Of a stretch of DNA of 64,000 nt, positions 22,511 to 32,857 are shown in pieces (positions within the stretch are counted from its first letter, which is position 1; every line of letters starts with the position of its first letter). The stretch comes from Linanthus parryae (taxonomy: Eukaryota > Streptophyta > Magnoliopsida > Ericales > Polemoniaceae). The translations under genes were made by a program, and so were the position numbers. The stretch lies in NCBI GenBank assembly GCA_023055425.1, contig JALGPY010000010.1, positions 50,714,165-50,778,164 on the forward strand, in the 5' to 3' direction. The notes under the pieces are model-generated. The model was not told the origin of the DNA and did no database searches. It saw nothing but the letters and a program-made list of their open reading frames with translations.

Positions 22511-23949
22511 TGTTGGGTTTTGATCATGGATACGCAGCGGAATAAAATAATTTATCTGATCAAGACCCTCCAAGGATCACATGAAGAGAATCATAACGAT
22601 GGTAAGGGAAGAAACAAGTAACACACCTTAGAGGTCTCCTGTGATGACTTGTAACGTGATTTGTGTCACGTCTCTATGGTTGATCCACGCCTAGAGGTGA
22701 GATCTAGATCCTCCAACTCCTTGTGCTAGTTAGGAAGAATGGAAGAAGAAGATATCATGCAACAATGGAGCACCAAGGTGGCGGCTCCCTTTCATGGCCG
22801 ACGGGTAGGGGCGGTCCCAACGGGGGGTTCGGCCCTTGCTTTGGGACTTTCTCTCTCTCCTTGCTTTATTCTCTCCTTACTCCTATCATATAGATGTGTA
22901 GAGAAAAATAAGCTATGAGTGTTCTTTATATAGTCCCACAACTCCTTGTCCTACTACATAAAGAACCCCTCTACTAATCCTACTCAAATAAGGATTAGTC
23001 CCTTTTGCAAACTAGTCATAGTCATGTCCATACATGGATTAGTTCTCTTTATAAATTAATCATAATCACGTCTCTACATGAATTAGTCCACATTGGAAAA
23101 TCCTAATCATGTCTCTACATGAATTAGTCCAACTTGTATATTAGTCCTACTAAGTTAGAAAGTTGTTGTAATTTGATCCTTCTAATTAGTTAATCATATT
23201 AATTAATTATTTATCAAGTATAGTTCACCCCTATATGGCGTGTGGACCCATAGGTTCTATTTAGTTGGTAGTAAATATTTACTAATATGGAGCGGCCTCT
23301 AGCAAGACATCCATTCTAGCCAACAAATAGAAAAGTCATCATGACAAACTTTGTGCCCAATATCACATATTGCGTTATCCCTTTGTCTCCATATTCGGGT
23401 TGGACACGAGACATAAATAGTCACACTCGTATATCCAATCCATAGTTCCTCGATCCTGGGAATATGCTTATACAAGAAGATAACATCAATATCTCCATAT
23501 TGATTTATCTGAGTCTGGCCAGACATTCAATAAGCCTCATCCCTCGAGTGGCCGTGGATATTTGCTCCCATTATGTGGGAGGGACAAATCCTCTCTACAT
23601 CACTACGATCTCTATGCTTGCTTCCTATCATGTCCGATAACTACCTTTATAGTTACCCAGTTACGGTTGTAATGTTTGATAACATCAAAGCACGGTATTC
23701 CACAACTAGAGTATCTAGTGACTTCAAGTCTAAGGATTACAATATAATGCCACTACGAGAAGCGATTGTGACTTTGACATAATCCAATGTATCCTTCTCG
23801 TTGCGGGTCTATCCAGTATGCAATTACCCCTAATGCATACCCACGTGTTGGATCGTGATATCTCCATATCAATCCAACCCCATACTAGTCTATAGATGAT
23901 TGTCCTATTTAATCATTATAATTGACTAGGGATATTTAAGAATATAACA
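22511..23949 (-). mobile_element. Reversed Angela-like LTR inserted in LINE ORF1
   Basis: The minus strand reads as an LTR related to the copia LTRs at 5156 and 14346: it shares the blocks 'cttaaatatccctagtc', 'ggagatatcacgatcc', a TATA box (reverse of 'ctttatatagtcc' at about 22930) and the end 'atccatgatcaaaacccaaca'. It is only moderately similar and its 5' terminus (TGTTATATTC) aligns about 110 bp inside the other LTRs. No primer site, no internal region and no matching TSD (tgaga versus cttat) were seen, so it is a solo or truncated LTR of a sister family. Confidence 0.8.
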
Positions 23950-24880
23950 CTTATACTCTAAGAAGGAACCAAGCGCCTTGGTCTCCCTCTATTCTACAAT
24001 GCGCCTGAATGGGCAGTTCCAAACAACTTTGATTCTCGTCGAACGGTTGATATTGGAGTTAGTCATTCTCCTTAAATCTCTAGAGAACAGTGGTTGTTCC
24101 AAGTTAGACAGTGTCATACCCAGTTTCGGGCTGAGCTCGAAGAAGCCGTTCCCTGTAGCAGTTAAAAGCACTATTGAGAGCGTGCCTATATTTTTGCTCC
24201 TAATGGCCAATAAAATCGCATCTATAGCAAACACAAAAAAAAACTTTGAAGTAGTTGAAGGCGACATTAATACTCTCCATGTTATCCAACTGGACACTGA
24301 AGCCGGAAATGAGAGTGTCGAAAATGTTGAGCCGCACTTTTACTTTCATTTGTCCAGGTGTTCTTCGTCCACAACGTCGTGGATCATGTTAGAATCCTCA
24401 CTTTGTGCATCATCATCTTCGTTCAACTGATCATCTTCATCAATGGATTCAAAGTCCACCACACGACCCATTATTTTCCCCATGTCCTGAATCAGAGAGT
24501 TGTTGATACACTCCATTGGCATTCCCTTGATTTGAACCCAAAGATCATCAAAAGCAAAATATTCTTCTTCGAAGATGGTGTTCGGGATCCATTAGAGCCA
24601 AGAAGATTCCATGGACTACCCTCAAAAAGATCATCAAGTACTCTTAATTGGAGGGCTTTTGCAGGAAAATGTGGCCGTTTAGTAGCTGAAATTTGATCCT
24701 ACCTGCTGTTTTCCAGAACTTATTGATAGCAACATCCACCGTTTTGGAGTCCCACACGATATAGGCCGCGAAGAAAGACACCAGACAATGCTCCAGCTTA
24801 GCTCTTTTAGGCATGAAGGTTTGATTGTCAGGAGTGGAATCTTCACGACTTCACGGTGATGTATGAAATTTGGGTGGAAG
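23950..24880 (-). pseudogene. LINE ORF1 remnant (DUF4283/zinc-knuckle type)
   Basis: Minus-strand reading in mixed frames gives text typical of plant LINE ORF1: FDDLWVQIKGMPMECIN, MGKIMGRVVDFES, and a zinc knuckle CYRCDFIGH whose last cysteine is replaced. Stops and frameshifts break it. It is nucleic-acid-binding in intact LINEs. It belongs to the same LINE as 19622-22285. Confidence 0.7.
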
Positions 24881-25192
24881 GAAGACTGTTGGTCAGAGGA
24901 TTGGCTCGAGTAAAATCATATGGGCGATGTGGCATGGCCATCCAGAAGACATTGGTGTGAAAAGAGGCAGGAGAGAAAAAACAAGGTAGGTGTAGGACAA
25001 GAATGGAGGCTCACAAACAAGAGGGAGTTAGGGTGTGGAGGTGAGAACAAAGGAAGGTCTGAGACCCGTTTTCTAGTGAGAGAAACTTTTTAGTACGTTT
25101 GTTAGATATGTGGGTTATGTAGGAAAAAAATATGATTTTGTAAAACTTTATGGATGAGTATATATGAAGGATATAATAGTGCAATTTTACAA
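24881..25192. other. Probable LINE 5' region, no gene
   Basis: To about 25090 the sequence looks like the GA/CT-rich 5' leader of the same minus-strand LINE; beyond that I see nothing recognisable. Confidence 0.35.
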
Positions 25193-25200
25193 CATAACAA

Positions 25201-25815
25201 CATAGTTGTCAAATCGAAATTCAAATAGTGAATCGTAATTCACCTTCATTGAATTTTAAATTGCATCGAATCGTGAATCGTAAATATTCAGCTTGCAATA
25301 TGTTTATGTAGATATAATAAAATATTTCATTAAGCTATAACATTGTTGAACAAAATTTACATATTTTTACAAAAAGAAAGCAAAAATTATTGGAAATTCG
25401 CATCCATAACTAGTGATAGGTGTTTCACACATCTAAAAGATAAGAATAATCTAGATAACTATAAGATGCCAAGGAGATTGAAAAAAATAGAAAACTATTA
25501 GCCTCGAACTTGAGAAAAATGCACTAGTAATTTAAAACAAATGCATGTTGGAGAACAGGCATAAAGTATGAAGTAATGTAAGAAGTATTATTTCTTAGAT
25601 TAATGCTGCAGCTCAATTAGACGTTCAGATGAATCGAATGTGAATCGTAGAATCGGTCTGAATCGCAACTGAATCTTAAGATTCGAACTCTTGAGTCGGG
25701 ATTCAAATAATTTTTTGTTCATTAAAGATTCATTAAGGAATTCACCTCGTTTCATGGGTGAATCGAGTTGAACTGTAGGATACGAATCGTGAATAGTAAG
25801 ATTTTGACAACTATG
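25201..25815. mobile_element. hAT-type non-autonomous DNA transposon (615 bp)
   Basis: Terminal inverted repeats CATAGTTGTCAAA (left) and TTTGACAACTATG (right), 13 bp identical. Flanking 8-bp duplications CATAACAA (25193-25200) and CATAAGAA (25816-25823) differ at one base. The 8-bp duplication and CA-TIR fit hAT. The interior is AT-rich with repeated 'tgaatcg' motifs and has no transposase. Confidence 0.7.
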
Positions 25816-25969
25816 CATAAGAAAATGTGATTATTTGTAACAAAAGACAAAGTAATGGAACCTAATTGCTTATTAAAAGTGTCTATGATAATTTTTTTAT
25901 AACACATGGATAGAATGTAAATGAGTGTTTACCATAAAAAGAAAATTTAAGTACTTTGTTGCTTTTCTT

Positions 25970-26799
25970 TTTTTTTTTTTGAGGAAATTAATTGTATTTA
26001 GACGCCAAAAGGCTCTCTTTCCGAAGCAATTACATCGCTAACCCATTCGGGTGTCTGTGTAAAGAGCGACGGGTTTGCGATGAGCAGTGACCTTCTTGCA
26101 AAAAGGTGTGCTACCTCATTACCCGACCTTGCTACATGAGTGAAACAAAAATCAGAAAAATTCTCCAGTAGAATTCCACATTCATCCAGCAACTCTTTGA
26201 TCTCCAAGCTCAGTTCCGAGGATGATCCGCCTGGTTTCCAACTTCGAAGCCATTGTATAGACAGCAAACTATCAGTTTCTACCACGATTTTCTGACAATG
26301 TGCATTAATCGCTAGTTGAATACCTTCCTTCACCGCAGCGAGCTCCAAGAAGAGTGTTGAACTGTGGGAGGGGCGACGAAGACATCTACCGGCGACAAAT
26401 TCCCCTTCTACGTCCCTTAGAACACAGCCCAGACCTGAGAATCCTGCCTCCAAGGATCGGGCGGCGTCACAGTTCACTTTCAGCCACATATCCGGCGTAC
26501 AGGACCCGTTGCTAGGGCTGGGGTTTGTTGCTTCTTGACTGAAAAAACTCAGGTGCGCTTTAATCTTCTTCACCGTGTTCTCCACCTCCGGTATCTCTCC
26601 CTTAAATCTCACGCAATTTCGAACATACCAAATGACCCATACTGCTACCGCCCAAAGATTGCGATCAAACAGAGGTTCCTTGATGAATATCTTCTCTATC
26701 CAACTTCTAATTGACAGAGAATCGGTAGAGAAATTATCCCCCATCACCCCCTTCCAAACTGCGGACGAGAACTCACAGTGTATGAAGATGTGGTCCTCC
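25970..26799 (-). mobile_element. 5'-truncated LINE with RNase H tail, poly(A) and 12-bp TSD
   Basis: Minus-strand LINE 3' end. A poly-T run (25968-25980) is its poly(A) tail. The duplication GTTGCTTTTCTT occurs at 25958-25969 and 26800-26811. The open frame (26799 down to 25998) starts within the zf-RVT domain (EDHIFIHCEFSSAVW) and continues into an RVT_3 type RNase H with catalytic segments KVNCDAA, FLELAAVKEGI and VVETDSLLS, and the C-terminal RSGNEVAHLFARR. The frame is uninterrupted over about 265 codons, so this copy is fairly young, but truncation at the 5' end makes it inactive. Confidence 0.9.
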
Positions 26800-26811
26800 G
26801 TTGCTTTTCTT

Positions 26812-27930
26812 GAAAGCATAAAAGCCAAGTACACAAAAACATTAAATTATGGGTACGAGATGTGCAATTATGCAAGAAAAATGTCGGAGTGAACTTACGA
26901 GTAGGTGACAGAAACGTAACGGATTACGAATATTAGAACTAAAATTTCAAAATTTGTCCTCGAAAGAGAATGACGTATACGCACTCGTCATTCACAAGTG
27001 GACACGGTCAAATGTTTTTCTTTTTAATTGAAACCCACCCACCAGTCAGTGCCAAATGATTTGTGTGTACTCTATTTTGACTTTTCATTACGCAACTTGT
27101 GACACAAATCACCCCTATACTTTCACAAACTACAAACTCTCCTGATCAGATTATATAAAAGATCCTGAAATTGAGACTGCTGCCATGAATGTTATATACT
27201 GAAATTGATACTGCTGCCGAGAATACAAGATGTTCAATGTTATCTAATGAAACTGAAAGATGAATTATTTCTCTAACTATAAATTTACTATCAATTTGTT
27301 TCTAGTCTGTCAATTGTTGTGCCTCTCTCTGTTGCTAGCACGAATAGAAATACTCGTTTTGATGTCCCAAGTACAAAATCCAAAACTATTGGAGGCAGTT
27401 TCTTTTTAATTTTACTAGCATCTTTCTGTCAACGTGCTATTGCATGGCTAAGAGAATAGGGCCGATCAAGTGCGGCTATTATTTTGTATACGATCTAAAA
27501 ACAAAGTGAATCAGATGGTTATGTGCTAGCTATCCAGTTTTAGATGTTGCTGGATGGATTTTTTTTTTTTTCTTCTATTTGATTCCTGCAATCATTAACA
27601 GTGTGTTTCACCATTGGAGCTACCAACACACGGTTCATGTACTCTATGGGGTGTGTTTCCACCTGTTAGGTATGAGCAAGGGCACACCATTGTTCATAAT
27701 GGACCTTTTTAGAAGTTTTGCACATCCATATACTATTGTGGCTGAATAATCGGAAAATGATACTGAGACACTTAATATAAAAATGGACATATGGGACTTT
27801 TGAGGTGTGCTGAATTGCCTACCTCACACTTCACGTCCATGCAATACATCAATAGTATGAAAGTGAATGGAGATTTTGGGTAACTCTTGACAAATGGTGA
27901 ACATGCTCTTAACATATGCGGCCTACAACA
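26812..27930. other. Intergenic, nothing recognised
   Basis: AT-rich sequence with no credible ORF, terminal repeats or RNA gene. It is the distal upstream region of the serine acetyltransferase gene. Confidence 0.5.
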
Positions 27931-28139
27931 TCCTTACACTCAAGTGTGAGCTCGGTTTAACCTCAATCAACAAGAAGAAGTAGATTCTTAAACAAGAAGC
28001 TCCTTACACTCAAGTGTGAGCTCGGTTTAACTTCAATCAACAAGGGGAAGTAGTTTCTCAAACAAGAAGCTCCTACACTCAAGTGTGAGCTCGGTTTAAC
28101 CTCAATCAACAAGGGGGACGTAGTTTCTCAAACAGGAAG
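27931..28139 (+). repeat. Three 70-bp tandem repeats upstream of serine acetyltransferase
   Basis: Units at 27931-28000, 28001-28070 and 28071-28139, each starting TCCT(T)ACACTCAAGTGTGAG and containing CTCGGTTTAAC and CAATCAACAAG. The CACTCAAGTGTGAG core is partly palindromic. The array ends 184 bp before the TATA box of the gene, within its likely promoter. Confidence 0.9.
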
Positions 28140-28322
28140 GTTGGTTTATGCAATTTGTAAAAGGACATGGGAACTATTGAAATTTAGCTTGAAGTACGAA
28201 GTAATCTCCTTAAACACAGAACCTTCCATTGTCTGTGTCTTTCCCAAGAAAGTTCCAGTCTTAACCCTCCCTATCCAACAGTCTGTCTATCTAGTTAGAG
28301 AAATCACTCCACTTCCTCTACA

Positions 28323-28328
28323 TATAAA
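28323..28328 (+). promoter_or_regulatory. TATA box of serine acetyltransferase gene
   Basis: TATAAA in 'tacatataaatgcc', 76 bases before the start codon; it predicts a leader of about 50 bases. A CT/CA-rich leader with no ATG after the predicted start supports the assignment. Confidence 0.6.
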
Positions 28329-28403
28329 TGCCACACTTCCACCTCCACAACACCTTCAACCTCCACTTCATCTTCCTCATCATACTCGAATAACCTACAA
28401 AAA

Positions 28404-29423
28404 ATGGCAGCTTGCATTTGCCCTTCAAGAACAGACTCTGTTCAGATCAGAAACCGACTTTCCCGCCACCCAAACATGTCGGAATTCGACGATCCCCTCT
28501 TCAATTTCTCAAGATTTTGCCGACCCAATTTCCCCGACCTCATTTCCTGCGAACCCATTTCGACAAGCCACCTGATTTCAACCCGTTCATGTGCCGCCGC
28601 CGCCGGAGATGGGCAGGATTTGTGGCGGGAAATGACAGAGGAGGCGAAATCAGACATTGAGCAAGAACCCATCTTGTCAAGCTACTACTACAGCTCAATC
28701 TTGTGTCATGAGTCCCTAGAAAGTGCTCTGGCCAATCAATTATCAACAAAGCTGAGCAGCCCAAGCCTACCCTGTGACACCCTCTTTGATCTCTTTCTGG
28801 GACTGGTTTCAGGGAATGAAGAAATTATGGGTTCTGTGAGAGCTGACTTGAGAGCAGTGAAGGAGAGAGACCCAGCTTGCATTAGCCATGTCCACTGTTT
28901 CTTGAACTTCAAGGGTTTCATGGCATGTCAGGCTCATAGGGTGGCACACAAGATGTGGTCACAAGGGAGGAAAATGTTGGCACTTATAATACAAAGTAGG
29001 GTTTCTGAGGTCTTTGCAATGGACATCCATCCCGGTGCGAAGATCGGACGGGGGATAATGTTCGATCACGCGACAGGTGTCGTGATCGGAGAGACGGCGG
29101 TGATCGGGGATAACGTGTCGATATTGCATAACGTGACGTTGGGTGGGACCGGCAAGAGTGGCGGGGACAGGCACCCGAAGATTGGGGACGGGGTGTTGAT
29201 TGGGGCGGGGACTTGTGTGTTGGGGAATGTTAGGGTTGGGGATGGGGCTAAAGTTGGGGCCGGGTCGGTCGTCTTGAAAGACGTGCCGGCGAGGACGACC
29301 GTGGTCGGGAATCCGGCTAAGTTGGTTGGCGGGAAGGCGAAACCGATGAGGCTTGATGATGTTCCTAGTTTTACTATGGACCATACTTCCTACATTTCTA
29401 AATGGTCTAATTATGTTATTTAG
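28404..29423 (+). CDS. SERAT1: Serine O-acetyltransferase (SERAT1-like), single exon
   Basis: Makes O-acetylserine from L-serine and acetyl-CoA, the step that commits serine to cysteine synthesis, and forms the cysteine synthase complex with O-acetylserine thiol-lyase. The 339-residue frame is uninterrupted. Residues about 75-180 form the N-terminal helical SATase domain (EEAKSDIEQEPILSSYYY; KERDPACISHVHCFL), and about 190-310 are the left-handed beta-helix of hexapeptide repeats. The catalytic pair is D207 and H222 (DIHPGAK...FDHATG), with the GGTGKSGGDRHP loop following. The chain ends YVI; a terminal Ile inserts into the thiol-lyase active site. The start is the first ATG of the frame, in context AAAATGGC. 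The N-terminal 60 residues are rich in S, R and P without an obvious transit peptide; overall similarity is to the cytosolic SERAT1 type, but plastid location is possible. Tandem repeats lie upstream and a TRIM downstream. Confidence 0.95.
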   Translation: MAACICPSRTDSVQIRNRLSRHPNMSEFDDPLFNFSRFCRPNFPDLISCEPISTSHLISTRSCAAAAGDGQDLWREMTEEAKSDIEQEPILSSYYYSSILCHESLESALANQLSTKLSSPSLPCDTLFDLFLGLVSGNEEIMGSVRADLRAVKERDPACISHVHCFLNFKGFMACQAHRVAHKMWSQGRKMLALIIQSRVSEVFAMDIHPGAKIGRGIMFDHATGVVIGETAVIGDNVSILHNVTLGGTGKSGGDRHPKIGDGVLIGAGTCVLGNVRVGDGAKVGAGSVVLKDVPARTTVVGNPAKLVGGKAKPMRLDDVPSFTMDHTSYISKWSNYVI

Positions 29424-29731
29424 AGATCGCAGCTGCTACAAATTCGTCTCTAGTCGCGAATCCTAATAATAGTTTTGTTTTCCTGTTAGGGGTTACCATA
29501 GCGCGACATGAAACATGTGTCTGTACTCGTTCAATAACCTTGCCACCAAGGCTCTTGTAAGCGATCGTTTTTACCATTAGATTGGTGAAAACTGGTATTG
29601 TAAGAAGCTCTTTCATGTTCCTATGTCTTCTATTTTTCCTCAAGAGATCTTGTCATACATATATAGAAATATACGGTCTGCAATGAGAAAGATACCGGGT
29701 GTCTCAGCATTCTAACAAAGAAATTATCGTT
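29424..29731 (+). other. 3' flank of serine acetyltransferase
   Basis: Probable 3' untranslated region and flank; no further gene. The TRIM inserted at 29732 duplicated TCGTT (29727-29731). Confidence 0.5.
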
Positions 29732-30330
29732 TGTTGGGTATCACGTGTGAGCAGTTTGTCCCACATTGGGATGGTGGACATGAGATTCATGGTTAATATA
29801 GTATGATTTGGGCCCTAACTCATAAGGTTGACCTTTTGAGTAAGTGGGTGTCACAGATCATACTATGATGCTCTTCTCTTGCGGTGTTTAATCTCCCAAC
29901 AAGTGGTATCAGAGCCGATGGTTCGTGCGCGCTGCCGTGGTGAATCAAGGGTGAGATGTGCGGTGTTCTCATGGAGAGGGGTCTTCCATGAATGGTGGAC
30001 CAGGTGGTTCCTGCAGACAGTCAAATTCCTGTGTTGCTCCAGCAGGTGGTCTGGCAGATGGTGGTCCGGTGCACTCTCACAAAGGCGATTCCAAGAAATT
30101 CGGCGAATGCTTCCGGGCGAGGGGGAGCATGTTGAAGGGCTCACACATGAAGGGGGAGATTGTTGGGTATCACGTGTGAGCAGTTTGTCCCACATCGGGA
30201 TGGTGGACATGAGGTTCATGGTTAATATAGTATGATTTGGGCCCTAACTCATAAGGTGGACCTTTTGAGTAAGTAGGTGTCCCAGATCACACTATGATGC
30301 TCTTCTCTTGCGGTGTTTAATCTCCCAACA
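29732..30330 (+). mobile_element. Complete 599-bp TRIM retrotransposon
   Basis: Two 170-bp LTRs (29732-29901 and 30161-30330, TGTTGGGTATC...CTCCCAACA) differ at about six bases. The primer site TGGTATCAGAGCC lies at 29904-29916 and the purine tract GAAGGGGGAGAT precedes the second LTR. Perfect 5-bp duplications TCGTT flank it (29727-29731, 30331-30335). The 259-bp internal part is non-coding; ORFs on both strands here are fortuitous. It would need enzymes from a copia-type partner. It sits about 300 bp downstream of the serine acetyltransferase stop codon. Confidence 0.95.
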
Positions 30331-30335
30331 TCGTT

Positions 30336-30916
30336 TGCATCACATCACATAGGAGGGCTCATATGTCGGGGATTGAATTCGAATAAATCACAGTACAATT
30401 GATTAGTAAGTGAGATACCCTAAATCTTGAGCAGGAACACGCGGTACACAATTTGTCGTTCGCCTCACATCACATCAGAGAGCTCATATATCAGAGAAAT
30501 TCCGAAATATCACACAGTACACATCAGTAAGTGATGAAATGAGTGGTTGAAGTTAAACCATTACACTCTTTGTCATTACCTCAACAATTCATTTCAATAA
30601 TCTATAATATCATAATCTTAATTGAGGCATTCAAACAGGACAAAATATGGCATTGTTTCTGATTCAAGTCGGTCTTTCTCACTGTCTACATACAAAACTT
30701 TGCGTACTTCCATATTTACATCTGGTTGTAAACTTTTGTGCATTCGGGGCGTAAGCAAAAATGTTTTCTAGGAGAGCTTCAAGGATAAGATAGAGATGTG
30801 TCCTCAGCAATGTTGTAAACTCCGACTCTAATGACTTCATCAGTAAAACTGCCATCTTATTGTTACAAGAAATAAAAAAGCAACACTGTTTCGGCATATT
30901 GATTTCGCATCTCGCT
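30336..30916 (+). other. Intergenic and P450 pseudogene upstream region
   Basis: The first part shows nothing recognisable. From about 30755 ('gtaagcaaaaatgttttctagga') the text recurs, diverged, at 53833-54010 and 55288-55440, so it is the ancestral 5' flank of this P450 family. Confidence 0.55.
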
Positions 30917-32857
30917 ATGGAGTTCCAATTCCCTTCGTTTCAAATGTTCTTCCTCTTCCTCATGTTCTTGTTGGTCATGGGAGTAGTAATAACAGCTAGA
31001 AAAACACACAAGTCCAATAGCTCAGCCTCAAATCTGCCACCAGGACCATGGAAATTGCCTCTAGTTGGAAACATGCACCAGCTAGTACTCAGTCCATTGG
31101 TTCACCGCACCTTAAGGGACTTGGCCAACAAATACAGACCTCTGATGCACCTACAATTAGGAGAACTTTCCACCATCGTGGTTTCTTTGCCAGAAATGGC
31201 TAAAGAGATTATGAAAACCCATGGATGTTAACTTTGCTTCGAGGCCATATCTATTAGCAGCTGACATTCTGCTTTATAAGGCCACCGACATTGCATTTTC
31301 TCCTTACGGCGATTACTGGAGGCAACTGCGCAAAATCTGCATAATAGAACTTCTCAGCACAAAGCGCATCCAAACATTCAAGTTAATCAGGGAAGATGAG
31401 GTTCTGAATATGATAACATCAGTCGCTTCAGAATCACGCGCTCCTGTAAACCTTAGCAGGAGAATTTTCTCTCTGATTAATGGGATTACTGCTAGAGCTG
31501 CTTTTGGGAAGAAAAATGTTTATCAAGAGGAGTTCATTTCCATTACAGAAGAAGCTGGAGCCTTGTCGGGAGGATTCAACATTGCTGACTTTTACCCATC
31601 TGCAAAATTTCTTCAAGTGGTTACGAGAATTAGAAACAGGTTTGAAAATTTACAAAAAAGACTTGACAAGTTATTGCAGGCTATAGTGAACGAGCACAAG
31701 GAGAGAGGGATGTCTTTAGGCGAAGACGAGGATTTAGTTGATCTTCTTCTAAGAGTTCAGAAGCACGGAGATCTGGAATTCCCGTTAACTGATGATAACA
31801 GCAGTTATCTATGTAAGTATTTGATCTTTCTTTCCGTGTTAGTCTAGATATCGGTTCCCTAATTCATTAAGCCTGTTTGGACGAGAGGTAGATGATTGGT
31901 CAACAATTCGAAATTTTTCGGTCAAACCTCTCCAAATCGAAACAAATCAGGAAATCCAGATATCCAGCTGGAATTGCGGATTTTTGGGCCGAAGTCCGTT
32001 TTTTCTGGGAAATTCATATTTATTTTGGGAAATTTCGGATTTTTTGGGTGATTTCCAGACCTTTTTTGTGGGAAATTCTAGATTGTAAAAGAAATGTGAA
32101 ATTCTAATATAATTTTTACCAATAATCTACCGCATCCAAACATTACAAATTAAATAAGCTTTTATTCTCAACTTCTTAATTATTTCAGCATATCCAACTA
32201 GCCCCGTTGTCTTAACATTTCCTACTTTTCAGGACATGTTTGATGCTGGGACTGACACGTCGTCAACCACGGTAGAATGGGCGATATCTGAAATGCTGAA
32301 AAGCCCAGAAGCTATAAAAAGAGAACAAGCTGAGGTACGAGGCGTCTTTTGGGGGAAAGCAAGTGTTTACGAATCGGGTATTCAGGAACTGAAATACTTG
32401 AAACGGGTGATCAGAGAACACTAAGGCTACACTCTCATCTGCCTCTCTTGCTACCAAGACAGTGTAGTGAGGACTGCGTAATCAATGGATATACTGTTCC
32501 TGCTAAGACGAGAGTCATCATTAATGGGTGGGCAATCGGAAGAGATCCCAAACATTGAATTCAACCAGAGAGGTTTCACCCGGATAGGTTTCTCAAAAGT
32601 GAAATTGACTTTAGGGGTTCTAGCTTCGAGTACATTCCATTTGGTGCGGGGAGAAGGATATGTCCTGGGATTTCATTTGCTATACCAAACATTGAGCTTC
32701 CACTGGCACAACTACTGTCCATTTTGGTTGGGAGATTCCAGGTAGATTAAAGCCAGAAGAATTTGATATGACGGAAAGATTTGGCATCAAAGTCAGGAGA
32801 AAGAACGATCTCTATCTGGTTCCCACTCCTTATCGTTCCTCTAATATTGCTAAATAA
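30917..32857 (+). pseudogene. CYP71D-like cytochrome P450 pseudogene
   Basis: Two-exon P450 with the same structure as the intact gene at 36225. Exon 1 (30917-31812) starts MEFQFPSF with an N-terminal membrane anchor, then the proline hinge [17 protein letters not shown]. An extra G at about 31223 shifts the frame and creates a stop just after MKTHG. The following frame reads [14 protein letters not shown] and continues to the donor at 31813. Exon 2 (32233-32857) starts DMFDAGTDTSSTTVEW (I-helix) and has at least three further one-base losses, near 32418 (within the ExxR helix), 32556 and 32717. The heme loop [10 protein letters not shown] is still readable, and the end matches the family (IAK stop). 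With four frameshifts it cannot make a full enzyme; selective constraint was lost fairly recently since motifs persist. Confidence 0.92.
31870..32142. mobile_element. Possible Tourist-like MITE in the pseudogene intron
   Basis: The intron holds a 273-bp block bounded by AGCCTGTTTGGACG and CATCCAAACA (inverted TGTTTGGA core) with TTA on both sides. Termini are unequal, so this is tentative. Confidence 0.4.

Noticed and set aside
28442..29384. Minus-strand and alternative-frame ORFs over serine acetyltransferase
   Set aside because: Shadows of a GC-rich coding frame with clear catalytic motifs on the plus strand.
29863..30235. 118-aa ORFs on both strands after serine acetyltransferase
   Set aside because: They cover the TRIM internal region and LTR; non-coding.
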